Origin: CAZMSQ01 sp964569025
Lineage (GTDB): Bacteria; Bacteroidota; Bacteroidia; Chitinophagales; Saprospiraceae
Assembly (NCBI GenBank): GCA_964569025.1
Contig: CAZMSQ010000063.1
Span: 1-9,381 of the forward strand
Reading direction: 5' to 3'
DNA length: 9,381 nucleotides
Shown here piece after piece: positions 1 to 6,984 of this stretch. The position numbers and the translations under genes are program-made. The first letter of the stretch is position 1. Every line of letters begins with the position of its first letter. The notes under the pieces were generated by a model. That model worked only from the letters and a program-made list of their open reading frames with translations. It was not told where the DNA came from and made no database searches.

Positions 1-4
1 GGGG

Positions 5-652
5 TTAGTGGTCTTTGACGAAGGGGTTGGTGAGGCGCTCGTAGCCGATGGTGGTGGTGTTGCCGTGGCCGGGGTAGACGCGGACTTCGTCGCCGAGGGG
101 GTAGAGCTGCTCGCGGATGCTGTTGATGAGGGTGTCGTAGTCGCCGCCGGGGAGGTCGGTGCGGCCGATGCTGCCCTGGAAGAGGACATCGCCGGCGATG
201 AGGAGGGGGGCTTCGGGGAAGAAAAAGGAGAGGCTGGCAGGGGAGTGGCCGGGGGTGAACAGGGCTCGGAATGAGGTGGTGCCGAGGGTGAGGGTTTCGC
301 CTGCTTCGATGAAGCGGGTGGGCTCAGGGGAAGGGTCGTAGGACATGCCGTACATGCTGGCTACCATCTCGCATGATTCGAGGACGGGGACCTCTCCGCG
401 GTGGATTTCCAACCCGAGGCCCCAGGTGTCGGCTACAAAGCGGTTACCCAGCACATGGTCAATGTGGCAGTGGGTGTTGATGAGGCGCACAGGGTGCACT
501 GCATTCTCTTCGATGAAGGCCTTCAGGGTGTCTCGCTCCTGGCGGTCTGAACAACCAGGATCGAATATGATGCATTCGTTTGTTTCCTGATCGATGACTA
601 TCCAGGTGTTTTCCTGGAATGCGTTGAATGTAAAGCCGACAACATTCACCAT
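5..652 (-). CDS. MBL-fold metallo-hydrolase, short glyoxalase II-like
   Basis: This 215-residue protein is a complete metallo-beta-lactamase-fold hydrolase. The metal-binding set of the glyoxalase II group is intact: THCHIDH gives H61, H63, D65 and H66, followed by H136 in TPGHS, D155 in AGD and H196 in YPGHG. The length is that of the compact YcbL-like branch, which lacks the long C-terminal domain of classical GloB. Family knowledge predicts a cytoplasmic, two-metal thioester hydrolase (hydroxyacylglutathione or a related thiol ester), but the substrate cannot be read from the sequence. The ATG at 652 puts the first beta strand right at the N-terminus, as is usual; no clear Shine-Dalgarno precedes it. 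It is divergent from the large outer-membrane gene. The coding strand becomes strongly C-rich and G-poor towards the 3' end. The fold call is very secure, the reaction less so. Confidence 0.93.
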   Translation of the reverse strand: MVNVVGFTFNAFQENTWIVIDQETNECIIFDPGCSDRQERDTLKAFIEENAVHPVRLINTHCHIDHVLGNRFVADTWGLGLEIHRGEVPVLESCEMVASMYGMSYDPSPEPTRFIEAGETLTLGTTSFRALFTPGHSPASLSFFFPEAPLLIAGDVLFQGSIGRTDLPGGDYDTLINSIREQLYPLGDEVRVYPGHGNTTTIGYERLTNPFVKDH

Positions 653-671
653 ATCTGTCGCGTTGTAAGAA

Positions 672-700
672 TTGACTTTTAATTTGCTCCGGACTATACT
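672..700 (+). promoter_or_regulatory. sigma70-type promoter of the large outer-membrane gene
   Basis: TTGACT (672-677) and TATACT (695-700) are separated by exactly 17 bp, close to the general bacterial -35/-10 consensus. The predicted transcript would begin near 707, about 25 nt before the ATG at 732. A TTG at 672 is in frame with the downstream gene but forms part of this -35 box, so it is unlikely to be the start codon. The spacing is unlike the TAnnTTTG pattern seen elsewhere in the window. Confidence 0.6.
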
Positions 701-723
701 CGCCGGGGGTGGCGAATATAGTC
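692..723. repeat. 13-bp inverted repeat over the -10 region, possible operator
   Basis: GACTATACTCGCC (692-704) and GGCGAATATAGTC (711-723) pair at 12 of 13 positions around a GGGGGT centre; the only mismatch is C699 against A716. The left arm contains the plus-strand -10 box TATACT, and the right arm read on the minus strand contains TATATT. It sits between two divergent genes, so a dimeric repressor operator is the simplest reading. A transcript starting near 707 would contain only the right arm, which argues against a leader hairpin. Confidence 0.55.
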
Positions 724-731
724 ATTCGCGT

Positions 732-3700
732 ATGAATCGTCCCGTTATGGCCTGCTTCTTTCGTATGCACCGCTTATCATCGGAGCACCCTAACGGGAGC
801 TTCGGCGCACTCCTTTTCACGATATTTCAACCCCTCTCCCTTTTTTTGCTGTTCCTTTTTGTGCTTGTGGCAACCCCATTCTCCAAAATTTCCGGACAAA
901 CGCAGCGGGTGGAATTTGGCAAAAATCGGGTGCAGTATCACGATGATTTTGAGGACTGGTTTGAGTATGAGAGCCGGAATTTTATCACCTACTTTTATGG
1001 AAAGGGAAGGCGCCTCACCGAGTCGGTGGTGATGCTGGCGGAGCAAAATTTCAATCAGGTGCAGCGCCTGCTGGAGCACCGCATCAATGAGAAGATTGAA
1101 ATACTGGTGTATACTGATCTGACGGACCTCAAGCAAAGCAATATCGGCAATGAGGAGGCATTTACCAATACGGGGGGGACGACGCACATCGCTGGTAATA
1201 AGATATTTGTTTATTTTGATGGTGACCACAATCATCTGGAGGTGCAAATCCGGCAGGGGATAGCTTCCATTTTCTTGCAGAGCATGCTGTTTGGCTCAAA
1301 TATCCAGGAGATTGTGCAGAATGCCGTGCTGCTCCATCTGCCTGAATGGTTCGAAAAGGGACTGGTCAGTTTTGCAGGAGAAGTGTGGAATGAAGAACTC
1401 GATAACCGGTTGAGGGATGTGATGGTGAATGGGGTGTATGAAGAATTTGAAGATCTGGCGGATGATGACCCTGCGTTTGCGGGGCATGCCATGTGGTATT
1501 ATATCTACCAGAATTTTGGCCGGACGACGGTTTCCAATGTGCTGTATCTGACCCGCATCAACCGAAGTGTGGAAAGTGGTTTTTTGTTTGGAATGGGGCT
1601 GTCGCGCCAACAGGTCGCTGACAACTGGAAAGCTTGGTTTACAGAGCGCTATCTTGAAGAGGTGGAGCCTTTACAACCGGTGGAAGGCACTGAGATTCCT
1701 GTGCGAAACCGCCGAAAATTGCCAATGTCACAGGCCACACTGAGTCCTGACGGACGCTACGCTGCATATGTGCTCAATGAAATCGGCCGCGCGAAGGTTT
1801 GGTTGCATGACCTCAGCTCAGGAAAGCGGCAGATGGTGTTCAAGACCGGCTTTCGGAATGCGTTTCAGGAGACCGACTATACCTATCCGGCACTGAGCTG
1901 GTCGCCAGATTCCAAGACCCTCGGTATTCTTTACGAGAAGCAGGATGAAATCCGCTTCCTGCGCTACAGCCACGAAACCGGTAAAACCGAGCGCGGGTTG
2001 CTGCCGCCTCAGTTCCAGCGGGTGTACAGCTTTCAGTTTCTGGACGCTGGCCGGCTCGTGATGTCGGCATCTACTGACGGATGGTCTGACCTTTTTCTGT
2101 ACCGCATCAATACCCGCCAAAGTACGCGCCTCACTCGCGATGTGCACGATGATCTGGATCCAGTCGGTGTGCGCCTCCGAGGCCGCCCGGGCATTCTCTT
2201 TTCATCCAACCGAAGGGATGAATCACTCTTGCAGAGACCTCTGGACACCCTGCCAACAGGTACGTTCGATTTGTTTTTTCTGCCACTGGATACCACGGTC
2301 TCGAGCCTCATTCGGGTTACCAATTCCCCTATGACGAACGAACGCAATCCGCAGTGGGTTGATACAACCTGGTTTTCATTTGTGACAGACTGGTCCGGCA
2401 TCCGTAACAAAGGTTTTGGCTACCTCGATGAGGTTTTTTCTCACTTCAACCAACGCATTTATTTCCGCGACGGCACCGAGGTGACCATCCATCAGGATTC
2501 TGTGCTAGAAGGCGCCTCAGATACGTCACTGGTGGACAGCGTCAGGCTTGAGCCGGTCTATCGTATCACAGGAATAACCCACACTGCCACAGACTATCGG
2601 ACCGGGGTCCTGGGCATGAGTGTGGCTTCACGGCCGGGTATTGCCCTGCAGCGCTTCCGGATGGATGGCACCGACCGCCTGATTGTGAGTCCCGTTGATC
2701 CGCAAGAGAAAATCATTCCCCATCCGACACGTTTCCGCGGATATCTTCCCGCCGCCGATAATACTCTGCGCACCGAGCCTTCCGCTCCTCCGGTAGAGAA
2801 TGTCAAGTCTCGCCAGGACGCACAATCCAACGAAGTGCAGCGGCAAACTCAAATAGCGGTCAGTGAACCTTTATCTCCAGCATCTGTCAGACAAGAAGAT
2901 GCGTTACCTGCTGTGCAGCCCGAAATGCCTATACAAAGGCAGGACAATCCGGATATTTCAGAGGGAGCAGGCCTCACACAAGATCAAATTGATGATGCCT
3001 CTCAGCAGGATTCTGCCTTAATAAGGGAAATGCTGGCTGACTCATCAAGCCAGACGGAGCCGATTCGCGATTCCGTCCAGCAAGAGGATCCATGGCTCCT
3101 CGCCCCCGGTACTTCACCGGCATCAACGCCGGCTGACACCACTCCACCCGCTCCAGAGCAGGACACAACTGCTGTCGATATTGACAATTATCTCTTTCAG
3201 AGCCAGTTTGATGACGAAAAACCGAAGTCTGACGCACCTGCAGAAAGCCAGCCGACTTATAATTTCTTGTCGGGCTTTGGAGATGAAAAGACAAATGCGC
3301 CCACAACCGGCCAACCGACCCGGGCGCCGGCCACAGTGCGCGATCCTCGCATCAGTCCTGCAGAGCCGCTGACTGATTTGCAGAAGCTCGAGCAGTGGGC
3401 CCTCCGCCCAGTGCGTAAGGTGCCTGAGATAGAACCATTTCTGCCCTCCCGGATTATTCCCTCCCGTCTGAAGTTCCGTATGGATTATTTCACATCACAG
3501 GCAGACAATTCATTGTTGTTCGACGGACTGGACAGTTACACTGGGTTGAGGCCGGAGTTTGATTTTATGCCTGCTGGCCTGTTGTTGAAGGGTAATTTTA
3601 AAGACCTCATGGAAGACTACGAACTGGAGGGCGGTGTTCGGGTGCCCTTGAGTTTCAATGGGACAGAGTTTTTTGTGGTCTACAATGACAAGAAGAAACG

Positions 3701-4703
3701 CATTGACAAGCGCTACGCGCTCTATCGGCGGGTGCTCCGAAACGGCCAGGACTTTGGCAATCTGCCACTTCGCACCCGCGAGATGACCCTCATCGGTCTC
3801 TATCAACTTCGCTATCCCTTCGATATTTTCCGCAGCCTGCGCGCCACGGGTACATTCCGACTTGATGAGACCGTGCAACTTTCTTCTGACCTTGCGACTC
3901 ACGAAGTTCCGACCGATCGGACACAGCGTTTGGGGGCGAGGTTGGAGTATGTCTTTGACAATACCCTCGAGGTAGACCTGAACATCCTGAACGGCACTCG
4001 CTACAAGGTTACTGCCGAGGTGGTCAAGCGCTTTGGCATCAACTTCGGCGGCGGCGACGCAACCTTCGATTTGGGCGAGGGCGTGATGACCGTCATTGGC
4101 TTCGACGGTCGTCACTACCAGCGCTTCTTAAAACACTCAGTCATCGCTACCCGTGTGGCCGGAGCTACCTCATTCGGGGCCGAAAAAATCCTCTACCTAC
4201 TCGGCGGCACCGAAAATTGGCTATTCCCAAAGTTTGATGAGACCCTCAATACCCCTTCTCCGGAGCAGTACGGATTTCAAAGCCTTGCCGCCAACATGCG
4301 CGGCTTCCCCCAGAATATCCGAAACGGCAGCAGCTGGGCGCTGGTCAATGCCGAGCTCAGAATGCCCGTCTTCAAGTATTTTAGCCGCCGCCTGCGCTCC
4401 AATTTCCTGCGCCACTTCCAACTGGTCGGCTTCTTCGATGCCGGCACCGCCTGGCAGGGGGCCAACCCATTCTCAGATGACAATCCCCTCAATACCCTCG
4501 AAGTGCCCGAACCTGGGACCGTACCAAATGCTTTGGTCCGCGTCAAGGTCAATTATTTCCGCGATCCCGTGGTGATGGGCTACGGAGTCGGACTCAGAAC
4601 CATGCTGTTCGGCTATTTTATCCGCTTCGACTACGCCCGGGGCATCGAGTCCAGGCAAGTGCTTGATCCCAGATTGCATATTTCTTTGGGGACGGATTTT
4701 TAG
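732..4703 (+). CDS. exported pseudopeptidase / TolB-like propeller / Omp85-like barrel fusion protein
   Basis: The protein has 1323 residues from the ATG at 732. A strongly hydrophobic segment (about 26-50) ends before a small-residue site and looks like a signal sequence. Residues about 60-305 resemble a peptidase-MA-like domain with the conserved LPEWFEKG segment (203-210), but the expected HExxH site reads QGIAS (175-179), so catalysis is unlikely. Residues about 330-570 carry PD40/TolB-type blades such as LSPDGRYAAY and LSWSPDSKTLGIL. A Pro/Gln/Ser/Asp-rich linker follows (about 680-900). The C-terminal 410 residues look like an Omp85/BamA-type 16-strand barrel: an MRGF loop motif (1189-1192), GFFDAGTAW (1233-1241), GVGLR (1285-1289) and a terminal Phe. 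No POTRA domains are seen. I infer an outer-membrane barrel with a periplasmic propeller, perhaps in envelope assembly; the actual function is unknown. The start is uncertain: ATGs at 747 and 765 are also possible, 765 giving the most typical signal peptide, and none has a clear ribosome site. Confidence 0.87.
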   Translation: MNRPVMACFFRMHRLSSEHPNGSFGALLFTIFQPLSLFLLFLFVLVATPFSKISGQTQRVEFGKNRVQYHDDFEDWFEYESRNFITYFYGKGRRLTESVVMLAEQNFNQVQRLLEHRINEKIEILVYTDLTDLKQSNIGNEEAFTNTGGTTHIAGNKIFVYFDGDHNHLEVQIRQGIASIFLQSMLFGSNIQEIVQNAVLLHLPEWFEKGLVSFAGEVWNEELDNRLRDVMVNGVYEEFEDLADDDPAFAGHAMWYYIYQNFGRTTVSNVLYLTRINRSVESGFLFGMGLSRQQVADNWKAWFTERYLEEVEPLQPVEGTEIPVRNRRKLPMSQATLSPDGRYAAYVLNEIGRAKVWLHDLSSGKRQMVFKTGFRNAFQETDYTYPALSWSPDSKTLGILYEKQDEIRFLRYSHETGKTERGLLPPQFQRVYSFQFLDAGRLVMSASTDGWSDLFLYRINTRQSTRLTRDVHDDLDPVGVRLRGRPGILFSSNRRDESLLQRPLDTLPTGTFDLFFLPLDTTVSSLIRVTNSPMTNERNPQWVDTTWFSFVTDWSGIRNKGFGYLDEVFSHFNQRIYFRDGTEVTIHQDSVLEGASDTSLVDSVRLEPVYRITGITHTATDYRTGVLGMSVASRPGIALQRFRMDGTDRLIVSPVDPQEKIIPHPTRFRGYLPAADNTLRTEPSAPPVENVKSRQDAQSNEVQRQTQIAVSEPLSPASVRQEDALPAVQPEMPIQRQDNPDISEGAGLTQDQIDDASQQDSALIREMLADSSSQTEPIRDSVQQEDPWLLAPGTSPASTPADTTPPAPEQDTTAVDIDNYLFQSQFDDEKPKSDAPAESQPTYNFLSGFGDEKTNAPTTGQPTRAPATVRDPRISPAEPLTDLQKLEQWALRPVRKVPEIEPFLPSRIIPSRLKFRMDYFTSQADNSLLFDGLDSYTGLRPEFDFMPAGLLLKGNFKDLMEDYELEGGVRVPLSFNGTEFFVVYNDKKKRIDKRYALYRRVLRNGQDFGNLPLRTREMTLIGLYQLRYPFDIFRSLRATGTFRLDETVQLSSDLATHEVPTDRTQRLGARLEYVFDNTLEVDLNILNGTRYKVTAEVVKRFGINFGGGDATFDLGEGVMTVIGFDGRHYQRFLKHSVIATRVAGATSFGAEKILYLLGGTENWLFPKFDETLNTPSPEQYGFQSLAANMRGFPQNIRNGSSWALVNAELRMPVFKYFSRRLRSNFLRHFQLVGFFDAGTAWQGANPFSDDNPLNTLEVPEPGTVPNALVRVKVNYFRDPVVMGYGVGLRTMLFGYFIRFDYARGIESRQVLDPRLHISLGTDF
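3189..3290 (+). repeat. duplicated YxFxSxFxDEK motif in the linker (coding repeat)
   Basis: Within the low-complexity linker of the large outer-membrane protein, YLFQSQFDDEK (residues 820-830) and YNFLSGFGDEK (843-853) share seven of eleven positions: Tyr, Phe, Ser, Phe, Asp, Glu and Lys. They are 12 residues apart. The aromatic residues stand out in an otherwise Pro/Ser/Gln-rich stretch. The pattern looks like a repeated short linear motif, perhaps a docking site in the periplasm; that role is inference. Confidence 0.5.
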
Positions 4704-4718
4704 AGGAAGTAGGAATGT

Positions 4719-4746
4719 AATTAAAAATTAATAATTAATAATTATT
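4719..4746. repeat. 7-bp-period AT-only repeat
   Basis: Four consecutive heptamers, AATTAAA, AATTAAT, AATTAAT and AATTATT, begin 16 bp after the stop codon of the large outer-membrane gene. It is a short degenerate tandem repeat in a convergent intergenic region. I see no strong hairpin in it that would act as a terminator. Confidence 0.65.
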
Positions 4747-4760
4747 TAAGGAGGGGAGGA

Positions 4761-4778
4761 AATTACGAATTACGAATT
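4761..4778. repeat. second 7-bp-period repeat, AATTACG type
   Basis: Two exact copies of AATTACG plus a partial AATT form an 18-bp tract, 14 bp after the AATTAAT repeat. Both tracts share the AATTA core and the 7-bp period but differ in the last bases of the unit. An eight-G run (4792-4799) lies just downstream. Confidence 0.65.
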
Positions 4779-4805
4779 GATTTTGAGAGATGGGGGGGGT
4801 ATGAG

Positions 4806-4832
4806 AAAGGCACTGACTGGGTCAGTGCCTTT
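4806..4832 (-). terminator. intrinsic terminator of tRNA-Phe, possibly bidirectional
   Basis: AAAGGCACTGAC (4806-4817) and GTCAGTGCCTTT (4821-4832) form a perfect 12-bp stem with a 3-nt loop. Read on the minus strand, the GC-rich part of the stem ends in TTTCTC, 8 bp after the end of the tRNA. The AAA...TTT flanks make it nearly symmetric, so it may also stop plus-strand transcripts arriving from the large outer-membrane gene. The T-tract is short on both sides. Confidence 0.72.
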
Positions 4833-4840
4833 GTGGTGGG

Positions 4841-4913
4841 TGGTACCTCCCAGAATCGAACTGGGGACACCAGGATTTTCAGTCCTGTGCTCTACCAACT
4901 GAGCTAAGGTACC
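4841..4913 (-). tRNA. tRNA-Phe (GAA)
   Basis: The minus strand folds into a complete 73-nt cloverleaf. The acceptor stem is GGTACCT/AGGTACC (7 bp), the D stem GCTC/GAGC, and the anticodon stem CAGGA/TCCTG with loop CTGAAAA, giving anticodon GAA at plus-strand positions 4878-4880. The variable loop is GTGTC and the T stem CCCAG/CTGGG has loop TTCGATT. The discriminator base is A. The next bases are CCC, so the CCA end is not encoded and must be added after transcription. It has its own promoter upstream and a hairpin downstream, and looks like a single-gene unit convergent with the large outer-membrane gene. Confidence 0.97.
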
Positions 4914-4931
4914 TGCTTTTTGAAGCGACTG

Positions 4932-4962
4932 CAAATATAGACCGTTTTGCAAGAAATCACAA
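4932..4962 (-). promoter_or_regulatory. promoter of tRNA-Phe, Bacteroidota-type -7 element
   Basis: On the minus strand, TTGTGA (4962-4957) is followed after exactly 17 bp by TATATTTG (4939-4932). TATATTTG fits the TAnnTTTG -7 consensus described for Bacteroidota and also contains the -10-like TATATT. The predicted start, near 4927, leaves a leader of about 14 nt before the mature tRNA. Confidence 0.68.
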
Positions 4963-4969
4963 TATGGGA

Positions 4970-5140
4970 AGCGTTTTTTCCGAAAAGGAGGAAAAGAGAT
5001 AATGGAGAATTGGAATGGAGGGTGTATGAGGTGTGAACCAAAAGAAGTTTTGTGTTGAAGGGTGCCGTAATGGGAAAGAATAGAGAGCTGGGGGGAAGAA
5101 AACCTGGAAAAACGTAAGAATGGAGGAGGGAATCGGCTAA
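4970..5140. other. purine-rich intergenic stretch, no gene recognised
   Basis: The plus strand here is dominated by A and G, with repeated GGAGG, GAAAA and AATGGA-like words, and the minus strand is correspondingly pyrimidine-rich. A 95-codon minus-strand reading frame crosses it (4904-5191). It would run into the tRNA gene and its product is a low-complexity Ser/Leu/Phe string, so I do not call it. I see no hairpin or RNA family here. Confidence 0.5.
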
Positions 5141-5169
5141 TTTCGTGTGTCTGGTGCGTGAGAGTGCAT

Positions 5170-5177
5170 TATTTTTG
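5170..5177 (+). promoter_or_regulatory. possible -7 promoter element for scpB and the downstream genes
   Basis: TATTTTTG fits the TAnnTTTG element of Bacteroidota promoters and lies 23 bp before the ATG at 5201. No good TTTG or TTG -33 element lies about 20 bp upstream; the nearest is TTTC at 5141-5144. A 5-bp inverted repeat, TTGAG-CCA-CTCAA (5183-5195), lies between this site and the gene. If used, it would start the five-gene transcript. Confidence 0.4.
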
Positions 5178-5200
5178 CGAAATTGAGCCACTCAACAATT

Positions 5201-5818
5201 ATGCGAGACCCTGTTCGTATGGATTATCACATGCAGTTGCATACAGAGGCACTGATTTTCGCGGCAGAAGAGCCTATCACCATTCGTGAGATGGCTGATT
5301 GTCTGGAAGAGGTGGCGGGAACCAAGGTTTCAGAGGGTGAGTTGGAAGGGGTGTTGGATGCTGTGGCAGCCAAATATGCTGAAGAAGGGTACGCTTTTGA
5401 ATTAGTGAATATTGCGGGGGGATATCAGTTTTTAACGAAGGGAGCTTATCAGCAAACGGTGGGAATCCACTTGAAGCTATCCACCAAAAGAAGGCTTTCA
5501 CGTTCTGCCTTGGAGACGCTGGCAATTATTGCTTATAAGCAACCAGTGCCAAAGGCGGAACTGGAAAAAATACGGGGGGTTAATTGCGATTATGCCGTGC
5601 AAAAGCTGCTTGAAAAGGAATTAATCGAAATCCGCGGGCGCGAAGAGGCGCCGGGGCGGCCCCTGATTTATGGGACGACCACCAAATTTATGGATTACTT
5701 TGGCTTGGGGAGTTTGAGCGAATTGCCTACACCCCGGGATTTCCGCCAACCGGACAGTGAGGTTGGAAAGCCGGAAGGCGAAGAGAATGAAGGGGAAGCA
5801 CGGCCTCAGGCAGAATAG
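5201..5818 (+). CDS. scpB: segregation and condensation protein ScpB
   Basis: ScpB is a small winged-helix protein that joins ScpA and the SMC ATPase in the bacterial condensin complex, which compacts and separates chromosomes in the cytoplasm. The sequence shows the family landmarks: an N-terminal EALIFAAEEPI segment, a Tyr/Gly-rich strand (GGYQFLTK), and the strongly conserved LSRSALETLAIIAYKQPVPKAE region with IRGVNCDYAVQKLLEKELIEIRGR, followed by GRPLIYGTT. About 205 residues is normal length. The tail after residue about 180 is acidic and probably disordered. The start is a choice: ATG 5201 (used here) or ATG 5219, which begins closer to the conserved block; a TTG at 5183 is less likely because it sits at the predicted transcript start. 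scpA is not next to it here. Its stop lies 24 bp before gmd, so the two are probably cotranscribed. Confidence 0.93.
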   Translation: MRDPVRMDYHMQLHTEALIFAAEEPITIREMADCLEEVAGTKVSEGELEGVLDAVAAKYAEEGYAFELVNIAGGYQFLTKGAYQQTVGIHLKLSTKRRLSRSALETLAIIAYKQPVPKAELEKIRGVNCDYAVQKLLEKELIEIRGREEAPGRPLIYGTTTKFMDYFGLGSLSELPTPRDFRQPDSEVGKPEGEENEGEARPQAE

Positions 5819-5842
5819 TTGACAAAAGAAAAACCAATTCAG

Positions 5843-6961
5843 ATGAAAAAAGCACTCATCACGGGTATCACCGGCCAGGACGGCGCGTATCTTGCGGAAC
5901 TTCTTTTGGGAAAGGGGTATGAGGTGCACGGAATCAAGCGTCGGGCCTCCTTGTTGAATACAGGCAGAGTTGATCATCTTTATCAGGACCCACACGAGGA
6001 GAATGTCCGGTTTATCTTGCACTATGGAGATCTTACGGATGCGACGAACCTCATCCGGATTGTGCAGGAAGTGCAACCCGACGAAATTTATAATCTTGGG
6101 GCAATGTCGCATGTCCAGGTAAGCTTCGATGCACCGGAGTACGCTGCTGATGCAGACGCCATGGGTGCCCTTCGGCTGCTGGAAGCCATTCGCATTCTGG
6201 GGCTGACAGAGAAAACGAGATATTATCAGGCCTCGACTTCAGAACTGTACGGGAAGGTGAGAGAGGTTCCTCAAACTGAAGAGACGCCTTTTTATCCACG
6301 GTCTCCATATGCAGTGGCCAAGATGTATGCGTACTGGATTACAGTGAATTACCGTGAGTCGTACGGGATGTATGCCTGCAATGGCATTCTCTTTAATCAT
6401 GAAAGCCCCATTCGGGGAGAAACCTTTGTGACTCGTAAAATTACACGAGGGGTAGCGCGCATGGCACTGGGGCTGCAGGATATGCTGTACCTCGGCAATC
6501 TGGATGCGAAACGTGACTGGGGTCACGCGCGCGATTATGTAGAGGGCATGTGGCTGATGCTTCAGCAAGATACGGCTGATGATTTCGTGCTGGCCACAGG
6601 TGTGACCACTTCAGTCAGGGATTTTGTGCGGATGGCCTTTAGGCAGATTGGTGTAGAATTGGCGTTTGAGGGCACGGGTGTCAATGAAGTCGGAATTGTC
6701 GATAGGGTCGATCATCCCTCGGAAGTGGGACTCACTCCTGGGCAGCAGGTAGTGGCTGTAGACCCGAGGTATTTCAGGCCTGCGGAGGTCGATTTGCTGA
6801 TTGGCAACCCCGCCAAGGCGAAACGGGAACTTGGCTGGGAGCCCACCTGCACACTTGCAGAGCTCTGCCGGGAAATGGTTGAGGCTGATATCGATCTGTT
6901 CCGTCGCGACCAACACCTTGTGGCGTCAGGGTTTCCGGTGGTGACCCAAACCGATGACTAA
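5843..6961 (+). CDS. gmd: GDP-mannose 4,6-dehydratase
   Basis: Gmd converts GDP-D-mannose to GDP-4-dehydro-6-deoxy-D-mannose, the first committed step to GDP-L-fucose, using tightly bound NADP. From the ATG at 5843 the protein has 372 residues, the usual length. It starts directly with the Rossmann strand and the glycine motif GITGQDG (8-14). The extended short-chain dehydrogenase active site is complete: T132 and E134 in STSELYG, Y156 and K160 in YAVAK. NHESPIRGETFVTRKI (185-200) and DWGHARDYVEGMW (225-237) are characteristic of this family. A TTG at 5819, right after the scpB stop, is in frame but would add eight unconserved residues, so I chose the ATG. It lies 23 bp before fcl, with which it forms a two-step pathway. 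Confidence 0.97.
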   Translation: MKKALITGITGQDGAYLAELLLGKGYEVHGIKRRASLLNTGRVDHLYQDPHEENVRFILHYGDLTDATNLIRIVQEVQPDEIYNLGAMSHVQVSFDAPEYAADADAMGALRLLEAIRILGLTEKTRYYQASTSELYGKVREVPQTEETPFYPRSPYAVAKMYAYWITVNYRESYGMYACNGILFNHESPIRGETFVTRKITRGVARMALGLQDMLYLGNLDAKRDWGHARDYVEGMWLMLQQDTADDFVLATGVTTSVRDFVRMAFRQIGVELAFEGTGVNEVGIVDRVDHPSEVGLTPGQQVVAVDPRYFRPAEVDLLIGNPAKAKRELGWEPTCTLAELCREMVEADIDLFRRDQHLVASGFPVVTQTDD

Positions 6962-6984
6962 AACACCAGAAAAAATCGCATTGA

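Noticed and set aside
8..274. Plus-strand Gly/Ala/Val/Glu-rich frame opposite the hydrolase
   Set aside because: It is the antisense of a C-rich coding end; the composition is repetitive and the minus-strand enzyme has all catalytic residues.
672..674. TTG as start codon of the large outer-membrane protein
   Set aside because: It forms the start of a TTGACT -35 box with a correctly spaced -10 box downstream, so it should lie upstream of the transcript.
459..770. 103-codon minus-strand frame across the divergent promoter
   Set aside because: It overlaps the start of the metal hydrolase in another frame and runs through the promoter palindrome; no domain is visible.
3510..4115. 201-codon minus-strand reading frame opposite the barrel region
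   Set aside because: It lies wholly inside the well-supported plus-strand gene, shows no recognisable domain, and has no promoter or start context of its own.
4841..4913. tRNA-Phe as an integration site for a mobile element
   Set aside because: I found no integrase gene, no repeated copy of the tRNA 3' end in the window, and ordinary genes on both sides.
4904..5191. 95-codon minus-strand frame between scpB and the tRNA
   Set aside because: Its end overlaps the tRNA gene and the tRNA promoter lies inside it; the sequence is low-complexity from a pyrimidine-rich strand.
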